Source: Apostichopus japonicus (lineage: Eukaryota; Echinodermata; Holothuroidea; Aspidochirotida; Stichopodidae). From it: a DNA stretch of 64,000 nt. The stretch spans positions 15,331,077 to 15,395,076 of the forward strand of contig NC_092582.1 in assembly GCF_037975245.1 (NCBI RefSeq), in the 5' to 3' direction. Shown here one piece after another: positions 53,588 to 64,000 of the stretch; the first letter of the stretch is position 1; each line of letters begins with the position of its first letter. A program made the translations under genes and the position numbers. A model generated the notes under the pieces. That model was not told the DNA's origin. It did not search any database and worked only from the letters and a program-made list of their open reading frames with translations.

Positions 53588-55437
53588 ATTTAGACATCTG
53601 TGCAGTTCGTTTGTCAGTTGTTTTGAATTCTGGGGGTCATCATTCTGTCAGGCTCTGTCAATTTTCTGTATTTTTGTTTTACGCACGGCCACATTTGTCA
53701 CACGTTACAGGCAGTGTTGCGACGTGCCCTAAATCTCGGCCGTGTCCATACTTTGACCAATCAGTAGTCTGCACGTTAATTCACTCCTACCAGCAGAAAG
53801 AGATGCGTATATTAATTCCATGCAATTAAGAGCGGTTGCATCGTAGATTAAGAACTGTTTGTCACCCAGATTGGTTCTAAAAGGCCTTCATTTAGGGAGA
53901 TAATTGGCGCCAGTTCTTATCTGTGGGAATAATACGGCTACTGATTAGAGTTAGTCTGTACCAGTCTCTCTCGTCAGTTCTTAAAGCTGAAATTGTTCTC
54001 TGCGGGACGCGGGACTTTGTCTTTTCCCGACATTTCGTTGGGTAGAGGGCGTGTCGGAGGTCGAACGCTCTGGTTGGTAGAGTGAAAACGAAAATGATAG
54101 TGGTGGTTTGTTGGGGTTGTTGTCTTGTAGTTTTGACAGGGCAAGTGAAGGTCAAGCTAGAGCAGAAAGGGACAAAGTACAGATGATGTGAAATCTTTGT
54201 TAATATTGGTTGAAAATCTGGTTCAAAACGAGAGAGAAAAAACACGGTGTCTATAGGAATGCGAATTCGATGGCTAAAATTTGCCAAATGATTTGGTGAC
54301 ATTTTGTAATTATATTAAAAAAAATGATATACATTTGTAAAAGTGTCTATTCATCAGGTCTGTCGTCAATTTATTTAAATCAGCTTATCCCTCACCACGG
54401 TGGAGAGTATAAATGTATGTCCCTCTCTGTGATTCACCATAAAAACCTTATAGATCTGTTGATAATTTGTTGATAATTGTTTCAAATGTCGATATCTCTT
54501 CGAAGCCCTACTCGATAAGGTACTACATGGAGGAGGGAGCAATGGTCTTGATACAAAGACGGGACAAGCGATGCCTCTGTCCGAATTCTTTTCATTCGAT
54601 CGTTTCCCCCAAAAAATGGGCAAAGAACGTCCATCGTCATGGTTGCGTGAGTCTGTATTTTAATACCACAAGCGACAACGGTACCAAAGTGGCAACGTCA
54701 ATATTTAAAATAAGACCTGCCAAGTTTTTGATTTCATAACAAAATCGTCAGAAAATTTTTAACATTTCCGTATCAAATGACCTCGACATTATACACTAGA
54801 GGGATCGAGGGGAAGAAATCACCTTAAATTCTTGTCTACTGTGCTTTGGCGAAGACTGTCACGAAAGTTTCCGATGTACTTTTGACTTGATACAGTATGT
54901 ACAATGGAGAATAAGCTAATTTTGTGCAGACTTACTATTTTATTTTTTTTATTTTTTTTTCACAAGATGATGCAGCATGATTTGCATTCAATATGTATCA
55001 GTATTGAACAGTTTTGCCCTGGTATATCATCCTGGTATTTTGTGAATGTTTTTCAGAGACATGGGGACCTATTTTTTATTTTTTTCCCCGTCTCTGCCAT
55101 ATATACGGCGCTGGAAAACGTCAGTAGAGCAGAGAAGGCTTGATAAAATGTTACAAGTTTCTCAAGCGTGTCAAATTATTATGGGGCTCTCTCTTCTTGG
55201 TTAATATAGACGGCAATTGTATTTAAACTTGGAATATCGCTGCAGTCCCTCTTCCCCCCTCCACTCCCCCCCCCCCAGTTGTACTTTGTGGACAGTTTCA
55301 CTGGTAGGCTTTGACGAGCTGGAAGACTTTTGATCAGTAGCGAATAGGGAAATGAGATTAATTGTGCCAGAAAAGTGTTTTGAATTATTCAAATTTATCA
55401 GTTTGATGAAAACTGAGTAAAATTAATCCACGAAAAA
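53588..55437. other. Intergenic, nothing recognised
   Basis: Unique sequence. The 136-codon minus-strand frame at 53892-54302 shows no domain, no splice context and no family resemblance. Confidence 0.5.
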
Positions 55438-55950
55438 AATGGTTTATTAATCCAGGGAATAATTTACAGTTATTGTTCACATTTTGTGAAGCAGTTTTGA
55501 AGTCTATAAATTTTGTCTCTGAAAGTGCTATCAAGGTTGCTGCGTCAAAAAAGACAAACCTGATATGTATACGTCTGGTTTTATTATTTCATAATACAAC
55601 CAGACAACCAGACAACCATGGTTATTAATCCAGGGAATAATTTACAGTTAGTATTCATATTTTGTGTAGCAGGTTTTGACATCTCTGAATTTTGTCTCTG
55701 GAAGTACAATCGTGGTTTCTGCGTCAAAACCTGACAAACCTGCTATGCGTACGTCCGGCTTTATTATTTCGTAATACAACCAGACAACCATGGTTTATTA
55801 ATCCAGGGAATAATTTACAGTTAGTGTTCACATATTGTGTAGCAGTTTTTGACAGCTCTGAATTTTGTCTCTTAAAGTATTATCATGGTTTCTGCTTAAA
55901 AAAATGACGCTATGTATTCGCCCGGTTGTATTATTTTGTAATGCAGTTTT
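55438..55950. repeat. Three-unit tandem repeat, about 172-179 bp
   Basis: Units begin at about 55441, 55620 and 55792 with GGTTTATTAATCCAGGGAAT and include TGTGTAGCAG-TTTTGA, TTTTGTCTCT and a TATTATTTCGTAATACAACC block followed by a short ACCAGACA repeat. The third unit is diverged at its end. Confidence 0.9.
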
Positions 55951-58900
55951 CCTCCGTATTGTGATTGCGTTTTGCGATGCGATACTGGATCGAATTATTC
56001 CCTGTACATACATAAACTGGTGATGAACAGAACTAGAAAGATTAACACATCTTTAGCCTTGTGGAGGAACTGGTGGAAGGGCCTTTTTCAATGTTTCTCT
56101 CTTTGTACAGTACTGTACAGTATATACCTCCGTTTAATTTAGGGGACACACAGAAATATGGCAAAGGCCTTGGAAAATGTGGGATATAGAATTTACTTAC
56201 ACTCTTATTTTCAGGATAAACTTAATGGAAAGTTATTTTCAGTTAAGGGATCTGTAAAATGTGTATGGGGGAGGAAGGGTTGGGGCATGGTTGGGGGCGA
56301 CCTGGGGAATATATGAGATAAAAGAATTCTGTAGATATGTTTTGATGAAAAATTAAGACTGCAAAAAGGGGTGCTTGGTGATTAATAATAGTTCCCAGTG
56401 CCACCTCGGCTGGCTCTTAAAATTTTCTGGTCTTAGAAGAAGAAAGAATTAGATATGTACAGTTAACTGTATGATACGTTTACATGTCTGGGAAAGGTTC
56501 TGCTTCTTCACAAAAAAGGAAAGAAAGAAAAGACTTCTTATAACAACTTTGTTTCCTTGGTGGTGTCATGTAAAAGATGTCTCAAATACAATAGGCTTTA
56601 GTTCATGTACAGACCAGGCATACAATGGTCCGAGAGAAAAGCAGTCATTTTAATTGCTGTATAAAGGTTTATTGTCGTAATTCCTGTTCATTCACCTTCA
56701 AGTAGATAAATTAGACAAATTTGGCGGGCACGAAATGTCCAAACTTTTTCCCCATTCGAACTTCACCTACCTCATCAACGCATTTCTATTACTGTAGATG
56801 TACTGTAAGGTAACACTAATTGAAATAGGAAAACCTCCCGAGTTGAAAATTATAGCCATCGAGCAGCAAGTACGGAGATTCAATGATTTTAGTTAAACGC
56901 AGTGAACAACAAGCAATGTCTCCACGGAAACCAGATGGGTACATTCAAAGAGATGACAAAGTTTTATACGTAGAAGAATCGGACTCTTTGAGTGGTGGAT
57001 TGAGAAGGAGGGGCATTGGTTGGAATTGGCAAGTCACTAAGGTTGCAAAGGGATTAAAAGGTTACCGTTGCACTCTAGACATTGGTCGAGCAATAGTGCA
57101 TATGTTGTGAGGAGACATGCAAGCTTGTTGCTCATAAATATCCAAGTCCAGTCAATTTTGGAATCGATGCAAAGTTATGGTGGGATTTGTCTACCCAAAA
57201 AGTGTGTCGTTAGATCTGTATTTAACTAAATAGTAATCTTTTGCAATTTAGTTTGAGCTCTGCGGCAAAAACCTGTTTGACTTGAACCATTTTTGTAAAT
57301 AAGTCATCATGCTGGAACTATTATGCTGTATTTGTATTGGTATCACTATGGTAACATGCCCTAATAAATATGAAAAGTTAAGGGTCCACCTCATCACATT
57401 AAACGTTAAAATTTCAATTGAGTTTTTTAAATTATTTAAAATTATGTTTACCACATGTGAAATTTTCAATTGATTGTTTTTATATTATTTAAAAATAAGG
57501 TTTACCACATGTGAAATGAGTATAGTATCTATTTGTGTACTTGTTTTACATGTTTTATGTTCAAAACTGTGAATCCACAGAAATGTGTTGATTATGTTAT
57601 TATGTGACAGTATTAGTCATATTTTTCAGTTTATTGACATTAATTCAAACTGAATTATATATTAATGATCATATTATTTCCTTTTTGTTTTTAATCAGTT
57701 TTGCCTTAAAAATCTAATTAAGTTTCTGTGACACCGCAGGCAAGGGCCGTTCCATCTCGTTAATTGTAACTAAACTTTGTCAAAGTATAAATGCTGGTAT
57801 GTATGAAAGAGTCAAAGGATTATCATACTCTCAAATCTATTTAGACATAGCGAGCAAATGGCTAAAACGATATCGCACTTAATGCCCCGTTGCAGAACTG
57901 ACTCCCAGACGAACATCAATTACAGACTTTGATAAAGCGTGCCATGTTTTAAAAGTAATTATCGCTGTTTAGGTTCTGCCATCAATTAAATAATTATGGC
58001 ATGTACTGCAGGAAAACATGCATACACCCTGGTGTTATTGTTTGATTATTAAATATTCATAAAAGTCATCAGCTCTTTCATTTCAAGTTTTCTTTGTTTT
58101 CAACACTACATTAACAAACAAACAGTACAGCCAAAAAAGAAGAAAAAGAAGAGCCCCCCCTACCAAAAAAAATAATTCATCTAAATATTTTTTAGTCTTC
58201 TTTTGAATTTATTCCGATCCGATTCTCTGTGCATTGTTACACATCAGACTTTCCCTGAGCCTGTGAATTGTACGATAGCCTACATGCCCGGACTGATACT
58301 CACACACATGGACTTGTACTCGCACTGGTACTAAAGACATGTTTGGAATTTGATAAATGTTCGAGACAAAATTCCAGAAAAAGACAAAGGACTACAAACT
58401 AATCAATTAATGAAACTACGCAATGGTATCAACCTGACAATTTCAGCTTTGTATTTAATATGCAGCTACTCTAGATGAGAGAATTTATGCAGAAAATTCA
58501 TACTTTGAGAGTATTCTTTCATCCTGTAAGATTGAATCTTCTGTAAATTTATAAATAAAAATGAAAAAAAAATAAAAAAACAGGGCACTCATTCTGCTTA
58601 AACCTATAAATGGTTTGTAAGTATATATGTACATCACCCTCTAGCGATGAGATTTTTAATTTTTTTTTATCATGTCTGTGAATATTCCATTATATGACTG
58701 AGGTAATTGTCTGTTGTTTAAGTTGTAGAGTTAGGGTCCTTGGAATTAATAAATCCATCATCGATGATTTGTATCGGGAGCTCGGCCGAGTGTCCGGGTA
58801 GACGGAAAAGCTGCATTTTTTTTTTGGGCCTCCATGATACTGTACATACCCTTACATTTGTTATCAGTCTTGCAGTTCAAGAGAAACCTGGCTTTATATA

Positions 58901-59850
58901 AATCTTATCAAGATAGACTACTGGATTGAAATTTATTCCTTAATTTGCTTCTGCAATTTTTTATCGTCCTCGCTCGTTATCTGTGTTGTTGTGTCTTCAA
59001 CCATGTCAGGACTGCAAAGGATGCTGGTAGGCTAGAGCTTAGGCTATGTGCAAATTTTCCATTACTTTTGTAATTAGATTTATGCTCCAGAGGCAAATGT
59101 GGAAGGCAGAGCTACTGAGCCATTTTGCAGTTTTAATACGATAGTTTGTGGTGTAACAGTACTGTGTCTGGCCATCCAAACACCAAAGTTGGCTGATTAT
59201 TCGTAGTCTGTAAACAGACCTTGTTTTTGGCAAAACCCTAGTGAGCCTTCATACATGTACACAAACTTGTAACTCAAATGTGGATTTGATAACCCTTTTG
59301 TTTTACATTTTTTCTTGTCATTTCTTCTTAATTTTGAAAGAGTGTTTGGAAAGGAGTAACTCAAAGAAGTGAAAGTAACTGTGCGTGTCCATGGAACCAA
59401 CTGAGGAACCCTGCAAAACCCCTACTGTCTTTCCTTGGCGACCCATTATAGTCATTTTTTTTGCAGCGATACTTGTTGGTCAGAGGCCACCGTATTTTGC
59501 TTTCTTTCTGATTGGGGGATCTTACCCCCCCCCCCCTTCTTCCCCAATGTTCATTTAAGAGTACTGAAACATAGAGTGCGTCCAGAGGGGATCTTACGAG
59601 ATATTTTGGCTTCTTAAAATATATTATTAAAGTAGATATTAAGGAAATTAAAAATAAGGTAAGTAAACTCACAGGGAAATTACGAAAACAAAAACTTGAA
59701 ATAGAGCACATGTTCAGCAATTCACCGCAGTGGTCCCAGAGTCAATCTCCTGACTGCGCTCTTATCATCCAAGCTTATCAAACCTTGATTTGTAATACAG
59801 CCATTTCTGTGCTGTGGACTGGTATACACCAAGCACAGTAGATATATAGT
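55951..59850. other. Intergenic, no supported gene
   Basis: A 75-codon frame at 56883-57110 (MILVKRSEQQAMSPRKPDGY to AIVHML) looks protein-like in composition but I do not recognise it. At 57410-57520 a block ending TTTACCACATGTGAAAT is present twice (unit about 58 bp). Confidence 0.45.
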
Positions 59851-59854
59851 CTGG

Positions 59855-60110
59855 TGCTGTGCTGTGGCCGAGTTGATAAAGGTGGTGGCATTTGAAGCAA
59901 TGAGGCTTAACGATCGGGTGATTCGGGGTTCGTTACCCCGGCCGAGTCATGGGAAGGTGGGTTTTTCATCCAAGATCTAAATTGGAAAGATTCCAAATTT
60001 GAATTAAAAATGTTGAATTGGAAGCCACCAGATGTGTAAGTTGTAATCCATAAGCCCTTGCAGGTTACTCCCACATTTGTGGTCGCTTACAAGCGTCGTA
60101 AAAATAAATG
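59855..60110 (+). mobile_element. tRNA-derived SINE, family A (copy 2, full head)
   Basis: Class II tRNA-like head with A-box region TGTGGCCGAGTTGATAAAGG, a long variable arm and B-box region CGGGGTTCGTTACCCCGG. The body follows (GGAAGGTGGGTTTTTCATCC, GTTGAATTGGAAGCCACC, GTGGTCGCTTACAAGCGTCG) and ends in an A-rich ATGATT tail. The head best fits a Ser- or Leu-tRNA origin. The 9055-9283 copy shares the body. Confidence 0.8.
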
Positions 60111-62753
60111 CTGATTATGATGTATGATTATTATAGTACCTTGTTTACAGTGTTGCAAAAGTTTCCTAATACTGGGAGTATCGGTGCTGTACGGCCCCAG
60201 GAGGTGGATAATTCTCTCCTTTCTAGTATTTTTTGTTTATTAAATTGGTATGTTTACTGTACAGTACATATTGTTTTGAATTGCTACTTTAATTGCTGAT
60301 AAGTATAACTGTGACAATGCTGTATCTAGGTAACATGCTGTCATTTCATGATGCCAATAGAGTCACAAAATGTATGGGGCAAAAAAATTAATTGTTTTAA
60401 GGCTAACTTAGTATTAATTCTATAGAGCACTGCAGTGAATTTATGGGTTGAAATGTCGTGTGGCAGAAAACTGAAAGCAAAAAAGTCAAAATACCATCAA
60501 TTTATTGCAAAAATTGTAAGGATTTTAAATAGAAATGGATAAACTGTTTGTAATGTTATTTTGTTTAAATATTTGTATATTAATTAATTAATTCTTTTGT
60601 TCATATTGTTTGTATACCTAATACATGGGAGCTAGTTACCCCTCTAGATTTTATATGTGTGTTGCAACCTGACCCTTTCTATTGTAAGGATATTATTTTG
60701 ATTGTACATCAAACTGTTTTACTTGATACATACTATATGTCTGTCACTGGAATGTTCTTTATTGATGTGAAATATTTCTCCCTCAAACGATTCCTAGGAC
60801 AAGAACAAGATCAATAGCATATCATGTCCCTAATCTTGTATGCTGAACAGGTATGAGAGTGGTATGTATTAGATTGTAAAGGTGGGGGGTGGGGAAGAGA
60901 GGGGGCAGGGCAATAACAAACTTGCACTGACTGTAAATTTAAGTAAGAACATGAACTGCCATGGAAGGGCGCGATAGGTGTTCCTCAAGGATTTAATATA
61001 CTGTAGTAGGAGATGCAGCTCGGGGGGGGGGGGGGGGGCCTTGAAGAAGTCTAGAAGATGTCACATGGTGCAATTCCGAAGACAACTTTTGAACAATTTC
61101 TCCTTTAATGATTACAAACAGACTTAAATGTTGATCAACACATGGTATGGCTATGCTATGAGTACTGCTGGTGATTCCATGTTGACGTTATTGCTCAAAC
61201 TCATAGGGACGGCTCGTCAAGTCTCGATATGATAGCACCCTCTATTAATTTTCAGTCCATTTCAGTCCATTGTTTTTGCACACATGAAAGGAGAATATAC
61301 ACTCAACCAACTGCATATATTGAATTGCTCATCTCAGTACTACAACCATTCTATCACTTTAAAAACATTAACACCTAAAAAAGGCATAAATAATAAAATA
61401 GTATATTAAAAAGCACCCACTTGTGATTTGATGAGGGTACATCCCAAGCTTCTGTTAACTCTCAACTAGTGAGCTGTACTTACTACTTACCCACGAAAAA
61501 AAAATAATCTCAAAACTGCCCAATTTGGAGGTTATTCTCGATAGTTGGCTGCCACTTTGTTTGAAATATTGATTGGATTTGTCCTCTCTTTACCTGCTAA
61601 TTAACTGAAATATTGGTCTGATTTACTTCAAACAAATCTCTGGGAGTACCATGTGGAGCCACCCTGTTTTGGTTCTCTGGTTACAGCCCAAGTTTTTAGT
61701 GTCTGGTTTTGATAAGGAAGAGAGGCTCACAGAATACCAGCATCTTTCAGAAATTATCTCTCGTCAGTTGTGGATTATTTATAATATTTCTTTTTTTATC
61801 CCCTTTACTTACCAAAAGAATAAAATATTACGATGTTCTTTGTTCTGTTTTTTAACTGAATCTTTTATTAATTCACGTCTCGATTTATTGAACAGATTAA
61901 ATATGGTAGTTTTGTAAACAACAGGGATTCAATTATGCAGTAGAAACTCAAATTTTGAAAAACGGATGAATGTATCTTAGAGATCAGTCAAAGAAAGTCA
62001 AAATGGTGAGAGTGGTTGGAAATTAGGTTAGAGTAATGTGACCATATACGTTACTCCTCCCCCACCCCCCTGACCCACCCCCTCCTGCCTCCACATGATA
62101 ACATCTAGGGTTGGTTGTAACTTCACTGTACGATAGGAGTGTACAAAGGGAGTGCTGGAATTGCTCATCGCCTCCCTTCACTTCAGATTTTCCATTGAGA
62201 ATTTAAAGAAAAACACATTATATAAGTTATTTCTTTTTTTTGTAAATTTGTTCAGCTACTGTACTGAACAGTATGACATCACATCATGCTGGTTTGTGTC
62301 TTAAAGTTAATGAATTAATTATAAATTAATAAATATACAAGTGTTTAAATGGTATATATACAGGAATTGTATATAAAATGCACCCAGATGCCTAGAACAT
62401 AGTCCTTCTCTACCACATAGCTACTGTATCCTTTTAAAAATATTAAAAGAGGCCACGATATAGATTACTAACCCTGGTATTTTTTTTTCTTCCCTTCGTT
62501 TTTTCTTAGAGGAGGATCTGATGCAATAATTGGTTATACTCAGGCAGATTTTTTTTTTTTTTTTTAAATTAAAACAAAAAAATTTAAATTAAAATTAAAA
62601 TTAAATAAAAATTTAAATTAAAACAAATATATATTTCGTAAAATTTGCACAACTTTTTAAAATTTATTGCAGTTTCAATTAAGTGATTATTTCTTTTGAG
62701 ACAAAACAAAACGACAAATAATTAAAACCAATTACATCTACCATTTCTGCAGG
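60111..62753. other. Intergenic, nothing recognised
   Basis: AT-rich sequence with a 17-G run at 61022-61038 and an AAATTAAAA-type simple repeat near 62565-62630. No coding support. Confidence 0.55.
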
Positions 62754-63150
62754 GACCGAATCAAAAGTGATACTTACACGGCAGATGTTTCCATTGTGAG
62801 GGATCGTTAATATTAGATTCCGATCCCAAGGATCAAATTCCATCGCAAAGAAAATGACTAAAATCTATCTTATTAAGATTTTTAAAGATATCCACAATTC
62901 TCAATTAATTTATTTGAAAGCTATAAAATTGTTTAGATAATCGGTTCCAAATCAAAAGTGATCTCACACGGCAGATGTTTTTATTGTACGTTTGTGGGAA
63001 GGATCGTTAATATTAGATTCTGATACCAAGGAACAAATTCCATCGCAAAGAAAATGAGTAAAAAATTTCTTATTAAGATTTTTCTAAGATATTCACAATT
63101 CTCAATTAATTTATATCAAAACAACAAAAGTGTTTAGATAGTCGGTTCCA
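62754..63150. repeat. Two-unit tandem duplication, about 190 bp
   Basis: Units start at about 62754 and 62944, each with AATCAAAAGTGAT, CACGGCAGATGTTT, GGATCGTTAATATTAGATTC, AAATTCCATCGCAAAGAAAA and CACAATTCTCAATTAATTTA. A third start (TCGGTTCCATC) is seen at about 63141. Confidence 0.9.
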
Positions 63151-63303
63151 TCTTTTCTTGTCCGTCTTCCGTGAATCGTAGATCTGTGGAGCCTTTTTTT
63201 CCCTCACTTCATATTTTGATAGGAGGGATCCAATACAATAACTACTAAAGCACATTTCATTTTTAATGAAGCATTTATAACCGGTCTTGTCACAGGTTAT
63301 TAC

Positions 63304-63410
63304 TTTTCATAAAGTGTTCCTGTGTTGATTGTGCTTGTCACTTTCTCTCCATGGTCCACAAATTTAATTTGGCCCGGCATCTGTCGCGGAATTATCTGGC
63401 AATTGCAGGT
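63304..63410 (-). CDS. Possible exon of an unidentified gene
   Basis: After a TTTTATCCAG acceptor the minus strand reads TCNCQIIPRQMPGQIKFVDH and GEKVTSTINTGTLYEK. It then meets either a GTAATA donor or, unspliced, a TAA stop at 63300-63302. The composition is protein-like, and the phase-0 acceptor fits the donor of the segment at 63594-63702. I do not recognise the family. Confidence 0.35.
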
Positions 63411-63593
63411 CTGGATAAAAAGAAAATTGAAAAAAAAAATTGAAAAAAACTCTTGAAGAATCTCAAGAAAGCAAAAATCAATGGCTATGAAAGGAGGGAG
63501 AAACATATTTTTGAAAAGTTCACAGGTGGAAGTGCAAAAACATTTCTGAGTATTAAAAAGATAAACAGAATTGGAATAGACTTAATTTACTAC

Positions 63594-63702
63594 CGACCGG
63601 AGGTGTGAGTACATAGTTGGTGTTTTATAGGGATGCACAGTACCCTCAATATGGTCACATCTCAGATCATAACTCAGCCTGACAATCCTATGCAGAATTG
63701 AC
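63594..63702 (-). CDS. Possible exon of an unidentified gene
   Basis: After a CCTTTCCAG acceptor the minus strand reads SILHRIVRLSYDLRCDHIEG and TVHPYKTPTMYSHLRS, then a GTAGTA donor in phase 0. With the segment at 63304-63410 it would give a continuous 70-residue frame. Earlier exons would lie beyond the right edge. Family not recognised. Confidence 0.35.
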
Positions 63703-64000
63703 CTGGAAAGGCAAGTAAAATTGCCAAGTTTGTTTCTTTCCTTTTTTGGGGGGGAAATTAAGAAGAACAAAATTAAGATAAGAAAATTTCTTGGATGAAT
63801 GCTATGCAAGACTGCATTTTTCACAGAAATTCACTAAAATTGCTGGGAAATTGTTTACCGCCACGAAATAGAAATCATAAATTCTTGAAATATTCCGGAC
63901 TTCCGATAGAGAGAGAGAGAAGTAGGAATCTGTTTACCCTTTGATTGCCCTGTTCAATAATTTACTGTAACGTTAACGCTCGTGCTCCTAATGAGATTCC

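Noticed and set aside
53892-54302. 136-codon minus-strand frame
   Set aside because: No domain, no start context and no conserved-looking segment. It is consistent with chance in a locally less AT-rich stretch.
59855-59948. Functional Ser/Leu tRNA gene
   Set aside because: A and B boxes are present, but the acceptor stem does not pair well and a SINE body shared with another locus follows directly.

Overview
This is animal nuclear DNA. It is AT-rich, its genes are split into many short exons by GT-AG introns, and it carries long (TA)n runs, tRNA-derived SINEs, LINE 3' ends and a Penelope-like fragment. The repeat spectrum and the protein sequences suggest a marine invertebrate, possibly an echinoderm such as a sea cucumber. 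That placement is an inference, and I cannot fix the species.

Two conserved genes can be read in full, in divergent (head-to-head) orientation. On the minus strand, 22570 down to 12153, is a folylpolyglutamate synthase gene (FPGS): 11 coding exons that join without a frame break to 617 codons plus stop. On the plus strand, 24675 to 48363, is a DEAD-box RNA helicase of the DDX31/Dbp7 family: 16 proposed coding exons giving 684 codons plus stop. Its first and last exons are proposals; the 14 between are solid. About 2.1 kb with one SINE separates the two start codons. FPGS retains folates in cytosol and mitochondria; DDX31 is a nucleolar 60S ribosome-biogenesis helicase. I see no pathway link beyond a possibly shared promoter region.

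Positions 1-12152 hold no recognisable gene, only microsatellites, two ~360-bp elements with inverted ends, a Penelope-like GIY-YIG remnant, tRNA-derived SINEs and a few palindromic CRE-like sites. Introns of both genes carry more SINEs, LINE ends, a 31-bp minisatellite and short tandem duplications.

Right of DDX31 the notable object is 51753-53587: five head-to-tail 367-bp units, almost identical, each joining half of a foldback palindrome, a TACTAC-type simple repeat and the head of a tRNA-derived SINE. The remainder to 63 kb is gene-poor apart from two small tandem arrays and a full-length SINE. Near the right edge two minus-strand ORF segments with good splice sites may be exons of an unidentified gene that continues outside the window.
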